DNA from: Xiphias gladius
Lineage: Eukaryota; Chordata; Actinopteri; Istiophoriformes; Xiphiidae
Assembly (NCBI RefSeq): GCF_016859285.1
Contig: NC_053414.1
Span: forward strand, 10,674,017-10,738,016
DNA: 64,000 bases
Direction: 5' to 3'
Shown: piece after piece, positions 10,901 through 21,700 of the stretch
How the letters are laid out: each line of letters starts with the position of its first letter
Position numbering within the stretch: position 1 is the stretch's first letter
Translations under genes and position numbers: made by a program
Notes under the pieces: generated by a model
The model's database searches: none
The model's input: the letters and a program-made list of their open reading frames with translations, nothing else
Told to the model about the DNA's origin: nothing

Positions 10901-13824
10901 TAAAAGTTAGCTGAGAGCTATAATCTCTTGGGGTGCCCAAACTTTTGTCAGGTACTCCTTTCCTTTTTTTTTAAATCTAAAATTGTACAAAACAAAAATA
11001 ATCCAAAGACCTTGCTTAAAATGTTGAAAAAAATAGTTAATCTTTAACTTTATGCCTTTTGTTGATCAGTTCATCTTCTACTCACTTAACCATTCAACGT
11101 AACAGAAATTTTGACCAAAAAAACTGGACCAACAAATTTTTTTTTCGCTGTTGTTATAGGTGAAGTTGTCCTGTTCAACATCTTCTATGAGGTGTTCACT
11201 GTGTGCACGTCAATCGTTGCAGAAGACATTAAAGGTGGGTCATCGTCCAGAATCATGTTGATCAGTTGACTTGAAATGGTGTTACATCAGGACTGAAACG
11301 CTTTTTTGGCTTTCCACTCGTACAGGTAACCTCATTCATGGCAGAAATCTGGATTTTGGATTATTTTTGGGGTAGGAATGTCACAAGTTTTCAAGCTTGA
11401 TCATCTCGACCCATATCGGTTGAGATAACCCTCTCATGAGATGACGTTGTCCCTCTTTGCAGCTGGGATGTGAAAAACAAGTCCTGGATCATTAGTGAGA
11501 AGCTGAAGCCTCTGGTGGTCAACCTCGACTTCAAGAGAAATAACCAGACTGTCTTCAAGTCTACAAACTTTGCTGGATATGTTGGAATGCTGACTGGCAT
11601 TAAGCCTGTAAGTCATTTAGTATCATAATCAATCAGCATAAAACATTATTTAACATCACGGGGCAGCTGTTGAATTGTGTAAACTTCTTCCAGAGTTCTA
11701 GATGTAAGGAATATTACACAGAATTTTCTTGTTTCCCTCTTAGCACATATTCACTCTGACTATGAATGAACGCTTCAGCCTTGATGGAGGATATATTGGT
11801 GAGTGAAACTGTTTTGCTCAGGCATTAGAGAGAAGCTCTGCCGTGTGCTTCGTGGTTAATAAGTGATCGTCTCAATCTCTCCCCATGCAGGCATCCTGGA
11901 GTGGATCATGGGGAAGAGAGACGGGATGTGGATGAGCTTTCTCACTCGCTCTGTACTAGAAAGTGCTAACAGGTCATTTTCCTGTTTCTGTGAGCAGGTT
12001 CCCTGTGCTATTTGCTTCCTGTGTTCCAGCTTCATGCGAACCTACATGCACAACATAAGCACAGCGACGAAGTTATGGTTACAGCGATGCACATTAATGT
12101 CTGCTGGCGGCAATGTGCTGTAAAACGTTGAGGTGCACCAGTGTAAGAGAAGAAGAAGAGGGGCCCCAAGCTGATGTGCCGAACCCTAGGTTTCAAAAGA
12201 TTAAGGAAAAGCCTTCCAAAATGTTTTTATTGGGAACAAAATGCATTGTCATGTTTGTTATGACTCAAGGATTTAGACGAGGCAATTTGCTGAGAAAGAG
12301 AAAATGTCAACAAAACCCAGTTGTTATTCCAGTGAAATCTCCACAGGTTACCTTTGGCATCCTGAAAAATAAAATGCTAAAATCAATTTCAAGGCAAGGC
12401 ATATTAACACTAGGTAGAAAAGAATCAAAATGCAATATAAAAGACACAAATAAATTAGATTTAAAAAAAAATTAAATAGAAATAGAAAATAGAATAAAAA
12501 CAGTGCAGTGCAAGATATGAAAAATAGTCACAAATCTAATTTAATAAAAGGCTGTGGCAAAGCTCTAAGCTATGATTTAAGAGAACTGCGAGTTGGAGCA
12601 GACTCCCAAGTTTTCAGGAAGTTTTTTTTTTTCGAGGTATGTGGTGCATAAAACCTGAACGCTGTCTCTCAACATTAAGTGATGAAGTCACTGTCCCAAA
12701 AATGTGTCTTCTCTCCTTATCATCAGCTACGAGGAGGCCAAGACCCGCTTGGTTCAGACGAAGCTGCTCGCTCCAGCCTACTTCATCCTGGGGGGAAACC
12801 ACACAGGCCAGGGATGCATCATCACCCGGTCCAGGCTGCTCAGTATTGATATGTTGGAGTGAGCACTGGAGCTTATACTGTACTTTTAGGAGCATTTAAT
12901 GTCAACAATGCACAGTATTTGCATGCTTGGATATAGACTTGAGATTCTAGATGCTTTCCCTTTTAAATTCCATCTGCTAAATCACCATCGAGACTGACTT
13001 CTATATAAACCAATCCTGGGCATACAACATAATACAATGTTATCTACCAAATGACAATGAGATGTAATAGTGGAAGTAGTCACTCAAAAGTCACAATGAT
13101 GCAGCTTGCCTCGTGTTTGCCTCGTGAAACACTTACCGTGTGTCCAACTAGGAACCTATGACCGCTCTGGTTTCAGATCTCCTGATTTAACTATGTCGCA
13201 AGTCAGCCTCGTAGCGCAGCTGCACACGACACGTGGATGTTTTTTTTATTTTATTTAATGTATTTCAGGATTGACCTGAAGCTGGGCCGGTGGTATGTCC
13301 TGGAGACAAACTACGACCACTGGGAGGAGCCTTTTTTCCTGGACGACCGCAGAACTCCGGCTATGAAGTGTATGAACCAGACCACACAGAAGGTGAGTAC
13401 TGGTGACAGGAGTGGACACATTTCTGTCTCCGATTAGAGGATGGAAGTGTTTGCAGATGCAGTTAAGAATTCCAGTCATGTGATCTTTAGGTCTGAAGTA
13501 CAAGTCTTTGACGAGTTACATTCCTTTCCTATCAAAGTGCTGAGACACCTTTTGATTTGTCACTTTGTTTAGAACATCTCAATACAGACCATGTATGATG
13601 TGCTCTCAACCAAACCAGTGTTGAACAAGGTGAGCCTTTTCATGACAGTCTGTACGCATACATTCAAAGCTAGTTAGATTATTTCAGTGTAAATAACATT
13701 TTTTTTTTCTCCTTTCTCGCTGTGCCTTTTTCAGTTGACCACATACACAACACTGATGCAAGTGTCTGAAGGCAAACTGGAGTCGTATATCCGTGACTGT
13801 CCTAACCCCTGCATGCCCTGGTGA
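7941..13824 (+). CDS. asah1: Acid ceramidase (N-acylsphingosine amidohydrolase 1), complete, 14 exons
   Basis: Lysosomal enzyme that splits ceramide into sphingosine and fatty acid. Exons: 7941-8009, 8190-8236, 9291-9381, 9477-9563, 9659-9737, 11160-11234, 11326-11371, 11463-11607, 11744-11798, 11891-11972, 12727-12858, 13269-13392, 13573-13629, 13735-13824; 1179 nt, 392 aa (human 395). Residues 1-19 are a hydrophobic signal peptide. The alpha-subunit part begins [16 protein letters not shown]. The autoprocessing/catalytic cysteine lies in [11 protein letters not shown] at about residue 140 (human Cys143), followed by the family motif HGRNLDFG. The C-terminus DCPNPCMPW matches the human ending DCPDPCIGW. 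All donors are GT and all phases agree. Intron 5 carries a dead Tc1-like element. The start is the first ATG of the exon and gives the signal peptide. Confidence 0.95.
8035..8086. repeat. 52-bp perfect-arm palindrome in asah1 intron 1
   Basis: Arms 8035-8050 (ccgtgctgttaaacac) and 8071-8086 (gtgtttaacagcacgg) are exact reverse complements over 16 bp. The 20-bp spacer itself contains the palindrome gtgtttaaacac (8055-8066). It starts 26 bp after the exon 1 donor. Confidence 0.9.
8701..8921 (-). repeat. Inverted repeat arm B (partner at 6382-6597)
   Basis: Reverse-complement partner of 6382-6597, in asah1 intron 2. Just upstream (8435-8490, gcagtggaggaagaagtact) is an end fragment of the repeat seen at 2690-3195. 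Confidence 0.8.
8935..9130. repeat. Degraded hAT-type MITE in asah1 intron 2
   Basis: Contains gatataaaacagagaaaagc, ttttgcttaatgaatgactt and similar phrases of the common teleost MITE also seen at 345-470 and 61335-61625. Strongly diverged. Confidence 0.5.
9797..10963 (-). mobile_element. Dead Tc1/mariner-like transposon in asah1 intron 5
   Basis: About 1.17 kb with related inverted ends (caaatgtttgcgcaccc near 9806; reverse-complement ggtgcccaaacttttg near 10932). On the minus strand, pieces of a Tc1-type transposase are readable in several frames: a segment near 10444-10635 with [19 protein letters not shown] (helix-turn-helix part) and one at 9862-10308 with [24 protein letters not shown] and [14 protein letters not shown]. 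These are the DDE-domain landmarks of Tc1 elements. Frameshifts and stops separate the pieces, so it is a fossil. It lies antisense to asah1. Confidence 0.85.
9862..10635 (-). pseudogene. Tc1-like transposase pseudogene
   Basis: Frameshifted coding remnant inside the element at 9797-10963. The second Asp of the catalytic triad is recognisable in QDKDPKHTS and the third acidic residue in [10 protein letters not shown]. The N-terminal DNA-binding part is in a different frame from the catalytic part. Confidence 0.8.
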
Positions 13825-14960
13825 TCCTCTACGCACTGAACTCTGATCAGTTTGTAAATGCTTAGCTGCCCACAGAAGCAGTGAGTAAAGCAAGCGCGGC
13901 CAATCTTGGGACAAAACATTAGATTGTTCCTATAAGTGTGTGCACAGCTACTAATCCCCCAAAACCAAAGTTTGTCTCCCTGATGTGATTTTGACATTTG
14001 TCTTGTCTTTTTCAGACCGTTCAGGAAAACTTAAAGCTTTAATGAAAATACTAAATCCTACTGTTTCTGTCATGAGGGATACTGGTACAAAAGTGAATGA
14101 AACTTGTAAATGTTTTTTCCCTTTTATTTTTCATTTTAATTATACATGGATCTCAACCTGGGCCTAGGGACCACTGAGATCAATGCACGTGTGTATAATT
14201 AAATGAATGCAAAATCTTGGTACATTATCTTAAATTTCTCAAATGCAGCCCATACTCATCGTTTTGTGCCTGCACATTGAGTGTTAGAAGGCCCAGCTTG
14301 TTGTTGTTTTTGTTTTTTTTCCTTCCTAAATCAGGGTTGCAAACAGCTCAGTTACAGGCACTGTCTCATGACATGACTACGGTCATTTAAACACAATACT
14401 AGTAAATGTACCTCATTGCTGACTGTAAAAAAAAAAAAAAAAAAAATTTATTAAATATTTCACAAATTCAGCAGTTCTATTTGTAATTTTTACTATCTGA
14501 ACTATATGAATCGGTTTATAATTTAAAGTGATGATGGGAGATTTCTCAGTTATTGCGTAGTAGTGTTAATTGTGGCTGAATTTAACCTGGCTGGGGGAGG
14601 GAAAAGTTGCTGCTGTGCCCCAGCTGACTGATAAACCAAACAGTCCTCTTGAGCTGAAAAGCTCCTACCTGGCCCCAGGTTTTCTGTGTATCCAATAGTT
14701 TATGGTCATTTTATTAAATGCAACTTTATTTAAGGATATGCACCATGTAAGCACATTACTTAAAATAATTAAGGTTTTTCTAACTAGCTTTAGACACAGG
14801 GTCCCTCTAAAAGACAGGTCCTCATGGAAGACTTATTTAACAGTGTACACACAGTACACCTGGGGCTTTTGGACCCCTAGGACAGTTGCCTGCTTTTCCT
14901 GGTTGGTGATCCAGCCTTGAGGATAACTACAATTAAGGATAATAAAATTCTGAGATCAGT
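13825..14960 (+). other. asah1 3' UTR / downstream region
   Basis: No coding potential seen. A poly-A run lies at 14428-14446. AATAAA at 14941-14946 is the best candidate poly(A) signal, giving a 3' UTR of about 1.1 kb. The pcm1 signal on the other strand is only ~130 bp further. Confidence 0.5.
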
Positions 14961-15077
14961 AGATATTTATCTACTACACACTGGAAGGTAGCTACAAGAC
15001 ATCTGATGAAAGACATGATCTCGAATCAGCAAAAGCATTAGACAGGCCCACACCATCATTTTTGAAAGTTCCAGCAT

Positions 15078-15083
15078 TTTATT
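15078..15083 (-). terminator. pcm1 candidate polyadenylation signal
   Basis: tttatt on the + strand, that is AATAAA on the minus strand, about 670 nt after the pcm1 stop. The intervening 15084-15751 is 3' UTR with a (TG)n microsatellite at about 15591-15613. Confidence 0.5.
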
Positions 15084-15590
15084 AATTAAAACTTACTGTA
15101 GTCAACATTTTAATTACATGAAAATCAATGGAGACTAACCTTTAACAGAAAACAGCATATAAAGACATGTCTGAAGGGATAAAAGTTAAGTCTGAGCTTT
15201 TAGTTCTGATATGAAGGAAGAAGTGTCCAAGCTGGAGAAACAAATATCTGAAGTCAGGCAGGCTACAGCTGGACTTCCATCCTACTGTAATCTTTTTATA
15301 ATTAGGAATCAAGTGCAGAAGAGACAAGCTGTACAACAGTAAGGCAGGGCCAAGACAAATAAAACAAAAAACAAAAAAAACAAAAAATCACAACCCATGT
15401 AAAACTTATTCCAGAACTAAGAAGGAGACTAAGGCAGATCTGAACACAAGTTTCAGTACAATTAAAAATTCAAACAGAAGCTTAACTGTCAGAAATCAGC
15501 AGCATAGAGAGAACCCCAAGTCACATTAAATATTCAGGAATAAAATGAACTAAGTGTTGATCACATGTAGAAGTTTAGTTTTATCGCGCC

Positions 15591-15613
15591 TGTGTGTGTG
15601 TGTGTGTGTGTGT
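15591..15613. repeat. (TG)n microsatellite in pcm1 3' UTR
   Basis: About eleven TG units in a row, read as CA repeats in the pcm1 transcript. Confidence 0.9.
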
Positions 15614-15751
15614 CCCCGTGTGTCCAATATTATGAACCCTTTCTTCTTTTAAACTAAGATTAAGAGTCAACAATCATACATCCAGAACAGATTGAGAGTG
15701 AAAGGATAGTGTTGCTAAATACAGTAGAATTTGAGAGATCGCTATAATTCT

Positions 15752-18700
15752 TTACATACTCTGGGCACCAACAGTTTCTGAAAAAGACAAAAGAAAACAC
15801 ATCATTTACTACAAAAGGATCTGAGTATTAGTTAGACCAAGAAAGTCTTTGTCAACTGAAATCGTACCTACTCCTCAACCAATCAATTCGTTGTGGAGAA
15901 AAAAAAAAATCTGCACGTTATCTCTAGATAACTAAATAATCTGCAAATGCACTGAGTGCACTTGACCTGGTAGTCTTTAGTCTAAATGAATTATAAATAA
16001 ACATAAAAGCTATTATTTCCAGCATATTAAATAATTTTAACCTCATTATTTTATTCTGAAATGATAACAACAGACCCAGAGTCGACCAGTGTGCACCTGC
16101 CCATTTTCATATGATTTCCAAAAAAAGAACTAAATCAGCTTGTGATCCTTGTGAGCTATTGAGGATTTCTTTAAGTGCTATGCGAAGGCAACCGGACTTG
16201 CTTGAAGTTCTTGAAGTGACTAGTGGGGAGTTCTAGGTATTTATCCACTTGAGTCCTTCAGTCGACTCACAAGCGTTGCTGATCTCACCCGAGGATTAAT
16301 ACCTGGAACTCCCCACGAGTCAGTCAGAACTGAAGAAGCCTTTCAGATGAGAGGTGAAACGTCTTCAAGAACTTCAAGCAAGTCCAGTTGACTTCGAATA
16401 GCACTTTCGGAATACCATGACCTGGCTGACTGAGAATCTTCACATACAACTAATGAGGAATATACACTCAAAGCCTCAAGCGTTAAACACGAAAAACTGA
16501 CGGAGCATCCTAACGCAGACAGGATCGTTTTTAGATGATATGCCAGGTTGGTTGTTGAACTGTGATATGCAAACTGCTGTTTGCAAAGTTTACACTCAAT
16601 TTTTTGGTCATCCATTTGAACAATATGCAGCCACACAGATGACTTTTTTGACATGGTGTCAATTAGTTTGGAGCCAACTCAAGAGTAACGGTTCAGTAAA
16701 CGTGAAATAAGTTGGACCTAGTCGCCATTAGGTTGGGCATGTTCAAAGTTGTGAAGACCGTTTTCACAGGTAGTCTGTCCGTCCCACCGCCACAGTAAAT
16801 AATGGATCAATCCTGGAAGACTACTGATGTAGCGTTTTTCTGCTTATGAAAGTAACGCCAGCGATTGACCGAGCAGTGAGAATTTGGTCGGACAAGAGCA
16901 TATCGACCAACCAATCGACCAGTCGACAGGGAGACTACAGCCCTACTTTTTACATGATATGCCACAACTTAAAAAAAAAAAAAAAGATTTATTTTAAAAA
17001 CCACAGTAACAAGAGACAGTGGCTTGACTTTTGTAAGGTGTTTGGCAACAACACAAACAAACCTGTAATCCTAACTGACAAGGACTGTAATCCATACCTG
17101 GTTCCTTCAGTGCCTGTGCATTTCCCACCAGCCCAGTCAGCGATTCAGTGTTCCCACTGAGGATCTCAACAGACAGGTTGTTATTCTGCTGCTCCTCCAC
17201 TATTCTCTTCTGAAGCTCCTCCTAACATTACAGCACACATAGTATATCCATTAGATAAAAGAAATGTTTTTTCACAGGAATTTTTCCTTAAATTTTTTTT
17301 AAGTGCTTTTAAAAAAGGTGCCCATTCATTTTTAATTGGTAAGCTGTTACACACCTCACACATGACTGTAAGCTGCAATGGCAAGTCATCCACCTTGACA
17401 AAGTCTTCCTCATCAGACTTTTGACTGGTGTTACCTGACCCCATCTCCTGCATCAATAATATTTTTTTGAAAAAAAAAAACAGCAATAAGAAAAGGTTAG
17501 ACATTAAATTTACATTAAAGTAAAACAATTTTGGTAAATCCTAATGATAGGATGAACACAAATATCCTGACAATGTTAGATTAAACTAGCGTCCTCACGC
17601 TTGGACTTACATCTACATTGATCATGACGGGTGAGTCTGTGTCTGGGCTGCTAGTAGTGGTTGACTCCTTGGGGCCATCCTGACCATGAGAAACTGCAGT
17701 GTTTTCTTCTGAAGCAGCAGCTGCCCCAACTTTACTCTCCTCCTCAGGACTCTGGCACGCTGCTACGGTAATGTCATCTACTTTGGAATTCATCGTCCCA
17801 ACTGGCTTGTTGATTTCTGCAAGAAAAGGATTTGTGATGAAAGATAACAGACTAACAAGGGGTCTAAAAATACTGGAGTTCTATCAAACAAGACCCAGTC
17901 TCAAATTTTGCTAGTTGGAAATTTCCCACTAAAAATATCAAGAAGGTCTCACCATCATCATTCTCTGGACTCCTCTGTTCAGTTTTTGTCTCCTGGGTTT
18001 CACTGGCTGTTGTCCCCTAGAACACGACACAATTACACAGGTCAGACTAAGACAACAGGTGTTTTTGTAAGGTGGTGGTTTACAGAAAAACTCTCTGGGA
18101 TTAACTGGGCTTCTGACCTCCTGCTCCACCTGTCCATCGGCAGAAGCCTGCAAGGAGGTTTGGACATCAACAGGACCGGCCTCAAACTCCTCGATTTCCT
18201 CCTCCTCATTCTCATCCTCCCCACTGCCGTAGTTTGTCAGGGCCTGAGTCTCTGCTTTGGAAAGACCTGTAAAAAAGGTAGCACAAGAATCAGATGTAAA
18301 TGTGAGTTATGTAACATGAATGCATTTATACAGCATATAGAAACCCGTCCAGGTAAAAAGCATTACATGTGGATAGACATAAATACTTTCATTTTAAAAA
18401 GTCTCTTTCAGCAGGACTGAGTCATTTCCTGCCACACTGTTTTGTTGTGCTATGGATTATTTTCAAAAGCTTTTTGCGTTATGATAAATTTTCTATTTAA
18501 GTAAAAGTAAATATTTTCAAATATTGTTTCAATGTGACAAGGTACAGTACTTTTAGTGGTAAGTGATGAAACCTAAAGATATGTATTGAGATTCAAAGTT
18601 TTATCTTGAGGCGAAAAAAACTTAGAAAGAGGCAGGAAGTAGAAATTCAGTAAGACACTCCTTCCTGTGTTTCCTCAGCTCTTGTGTTGGACATTTTTAT

Positions 18701-21700
18701 GAAATTTCATTTGAAAGTATGTGAAAGGGAAGGAAAAGGTTTAAAAAAAAAAAAAAAACCTCAAGGGTATACTGGCCTTATACCTTAGCTTACTTTTGCA
18801 GGGGTTGTTTCTTCACTAATACAAAGGGGCTCTTATAAAATTAAAAAAAAAAAAAAAAAAAGCCGTCACTTACTGATTGACAGAGGCATTCCCTTTCCAA
18901 TCCCTTCATCCTCATCTTCCTCTTCAACCTCTGAAGCGTCATTGCTCTTGTTGTTTTTCATCTCTGTCTGAAGGTAAAGCTCCTGGACTGTAGAATCGCC
19001 TTCCTGCTCAGCGTCACCTTGGTCCTGGAAGAAAAAAAGGAGACCTTAATTTAACAGATTACTGATGTACTAAGTCGTACTGACAATTTCATTTTTAGTA
19101 TTAAAATGATTTACCTTTTCTTCATCTGAATAGGCTGGAGAAACAGATTTATCACCACCAGCTATTGGATTTTCCTAATGGAAGGAATAAATTAAAACCA
19201 AGAGTCAAATTAGTTTCATTCAAAAAAAAATTATTTTTTTAATTCTATCATCACAAAAGATCACATTACCCAAAATACAAAGTGGAAACAAGAAAAAAAA
19301 AAAAAACTAACATTGATACTGTGCTTTGCTTTACTGGATTGCTCAGCCCTCTTTTTATTTTTGTGTTTGGCTGCCAAAGCAATGCTACTGCTGTTGTCCA
19401 AATCCTGCATGAGCCTAAAGAAGGCCAGTTCATTGAAGAGAATCTCTGAGATCTCCACCAGAAGGTCCTCTCCACAGTCCTTGAGAGTGCGGCCAACAAA
19501 TTTACTAAGAGAATCCTGGTGCAAGAAACAAAGTGAAATGTCAAAAAGATTGTTCTTTATATGATCTGCTTAAACACATAGACACTGTTTGAGGAATCTG
19601 GCACTGGTCATACCTGCAGGATGCCTCCCAGCTGTCGGTGGAAAAAGCGGACAAACTCCTTGCTTTCATCATTTTGTTGGGTGAGAGTGAGGACCATGCG
19701 CCGCACAGATGTCAACAGCTGGAGGGAACACACCTCGTCCATGTTCTCCTAATTAAAAACAATATTTAACTCTGTAATAACTGTTCATATTTACAGTATT
19801 GCAGCCAGTATTGACAAAAAATGGAAAGATATTAAATCCCCTACAAGAAATTTGAATATCAAATTTTAAAAGTTAGAAAATGATTTAATCATTTTCACAT
19901 TCAATTTGAGCCTTAAAATGTTTAATAATGAATTACTGACAAGCACATACATTTAATTTAATAGTTCAGTTCAAATATTTAAAAAAAAAAAAAAAAAAAA
20001 CATTTCTTTTCAACTCCAGTACTTTCTCTGCTGGCACAAAGCTACAGTCTCCTGTAGCTCCCTGTGATGGTTATTCTACCTTAAGGAAGGGAATGACTTC
20101 TGTCATGATGGCTTTGATCTGACGATCCAACTGCTGCGTGTCAATCTGAGGACAGCGCACATCACCAGCTGCACCTCCTGCTCGCACACAAATAACATTG
20201 TTATTTTATTCAGAAATTCAGCAAAATGAAGTGAAGTGTAAGGCAACGGTTGTGTTGCTACAGTTCTTTGCACATGTTGCAATCAGGCAAAGTTATGTGA
20301 TTGGGTACCTTCCACTGGTTCAGCAGGGTTAGCAGAGGGGTGTTCAGCATGTGAGACTTCAGAGCCACCTGCACCTGCAGTGCTGGCGTTGCAGGGGTTA
20401 AATTCAGCCTTAAGCTTCATGCGCTCATACTCCCTAATTCTGGCCAGAGCTTTGTCTAAATGAATCACCGTGTTGCCTATCAGAGCAGCAAAGAAAAGAC
20501 AGCAAGGAGAAAAAGAAATGGGATATGAAATTTTCAAAATTCAATGCCGCAAAAGAAAAGAGAAGACGGTTGTGGATATTAATGCATCTACAACCAGGTT
20601 TACACTAGAGGATCAAAGACAGAATTCCAGGCTTCGCTGCTCCTCATCTATGATACTGAAGGTCCCCTATCTGAGAGTCGTTTTTTTATGGCAGTGGAGC
20701 ATTTTCCTCTTCTGATAGGTAAATATTCTTTAAATTTGGTCATGTAGCATTGATTCTGGGATGTAAACTGGTTGGTTTATCATCAGGACCAGCCCTGAGA
20801 AGCCCTGCTGGAGAAACTGGGGAGGGGTACCTCAATTTGCTATAGTTAAAAGGCACTCAGCAAAGGAATTCAGTTGAATACCAGGATGTGAAAAAAGATA
20901 GGTATACAGTTTTTCCAAGCTTTAACCCCTTGCTTTTCAAAATCAAATAATACATGCAAAACTATACCCAGGTCATCGTTAGCAAATGGTTCCAGGTTGG
21001 AGGAGGTTGACATAGTGCTGTCATTGTCCACAGATTCTGCATCATCCCTCTTCATTGTGTCCTGTGTGAGCCTCAAGTTCTTCTCTACGACCTCCTGAAA
21101 AAGATGAACACTCTGTTTTGAGGCACACACACACACACACACACACACAGCATCCATCTTACATTCACCCCTGATTGTCTTAATTTTAAGACAATGGATG
21201 ATTTAACACATCCACTTTATAAACAGCCTAACATCCCCTAAAGAATTCACAGAGGCAAGAGATTTTTTTGGTGTATACTATAAACAAAAGCAAGGGTAGC
21301 TTCTCTTGCCATTCTCCTAACATGGAAGATTAAACATTTCATCCGTCATTCTTGAACAAAGGCATTATTTAGACAGAGAAAAGACCTGGTTTCCAATTAG
21401 CAGAACTCTTGGGGCCTTAGCCCACAACAAAGAATGCATGTCTGATCTGGAAAAAGCAACATGGAGAGATGAGGGTCATTTTTTTTAGATACAGGCTTCT
21501 GAAGACTTGCTGTCAAGTTAAATTCAAAGACAATGAAGATGGGATGAGGGAAAATTAAAATCAGAGAATAAAGAGAGGCATGGAAGGATGACAAGAGACA
21601 AGGCAGGAAAGGATGAAAGGAGACAAGGCTGAGAGAAACTAATCAAAGATGTATTGAAATGTAGAAGAGAAAGCAAGTAAAAAAAGGTTTCAGGGAAATA

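Larger units (their letters stand above)
15778..17097 (-). other. Last pcm1 intron, filled with transposon debris
   Basis: 1.3-kb intron between the penultimate exon and the 26-nt final exon. It contains a foldback element (16174-16404) and a truncated hAT copy (16439-16945); otherwise AT-rich sequence. Confidence 0.75.

Noticed and set aside
12113-12475. 120-codon plus-strand frame after asah1 exon 10
   Set aside because: Lies inside asah1 intron 10, Lys-rich and ends in poly-A-like sequence; no family resemblance and no splice logic.
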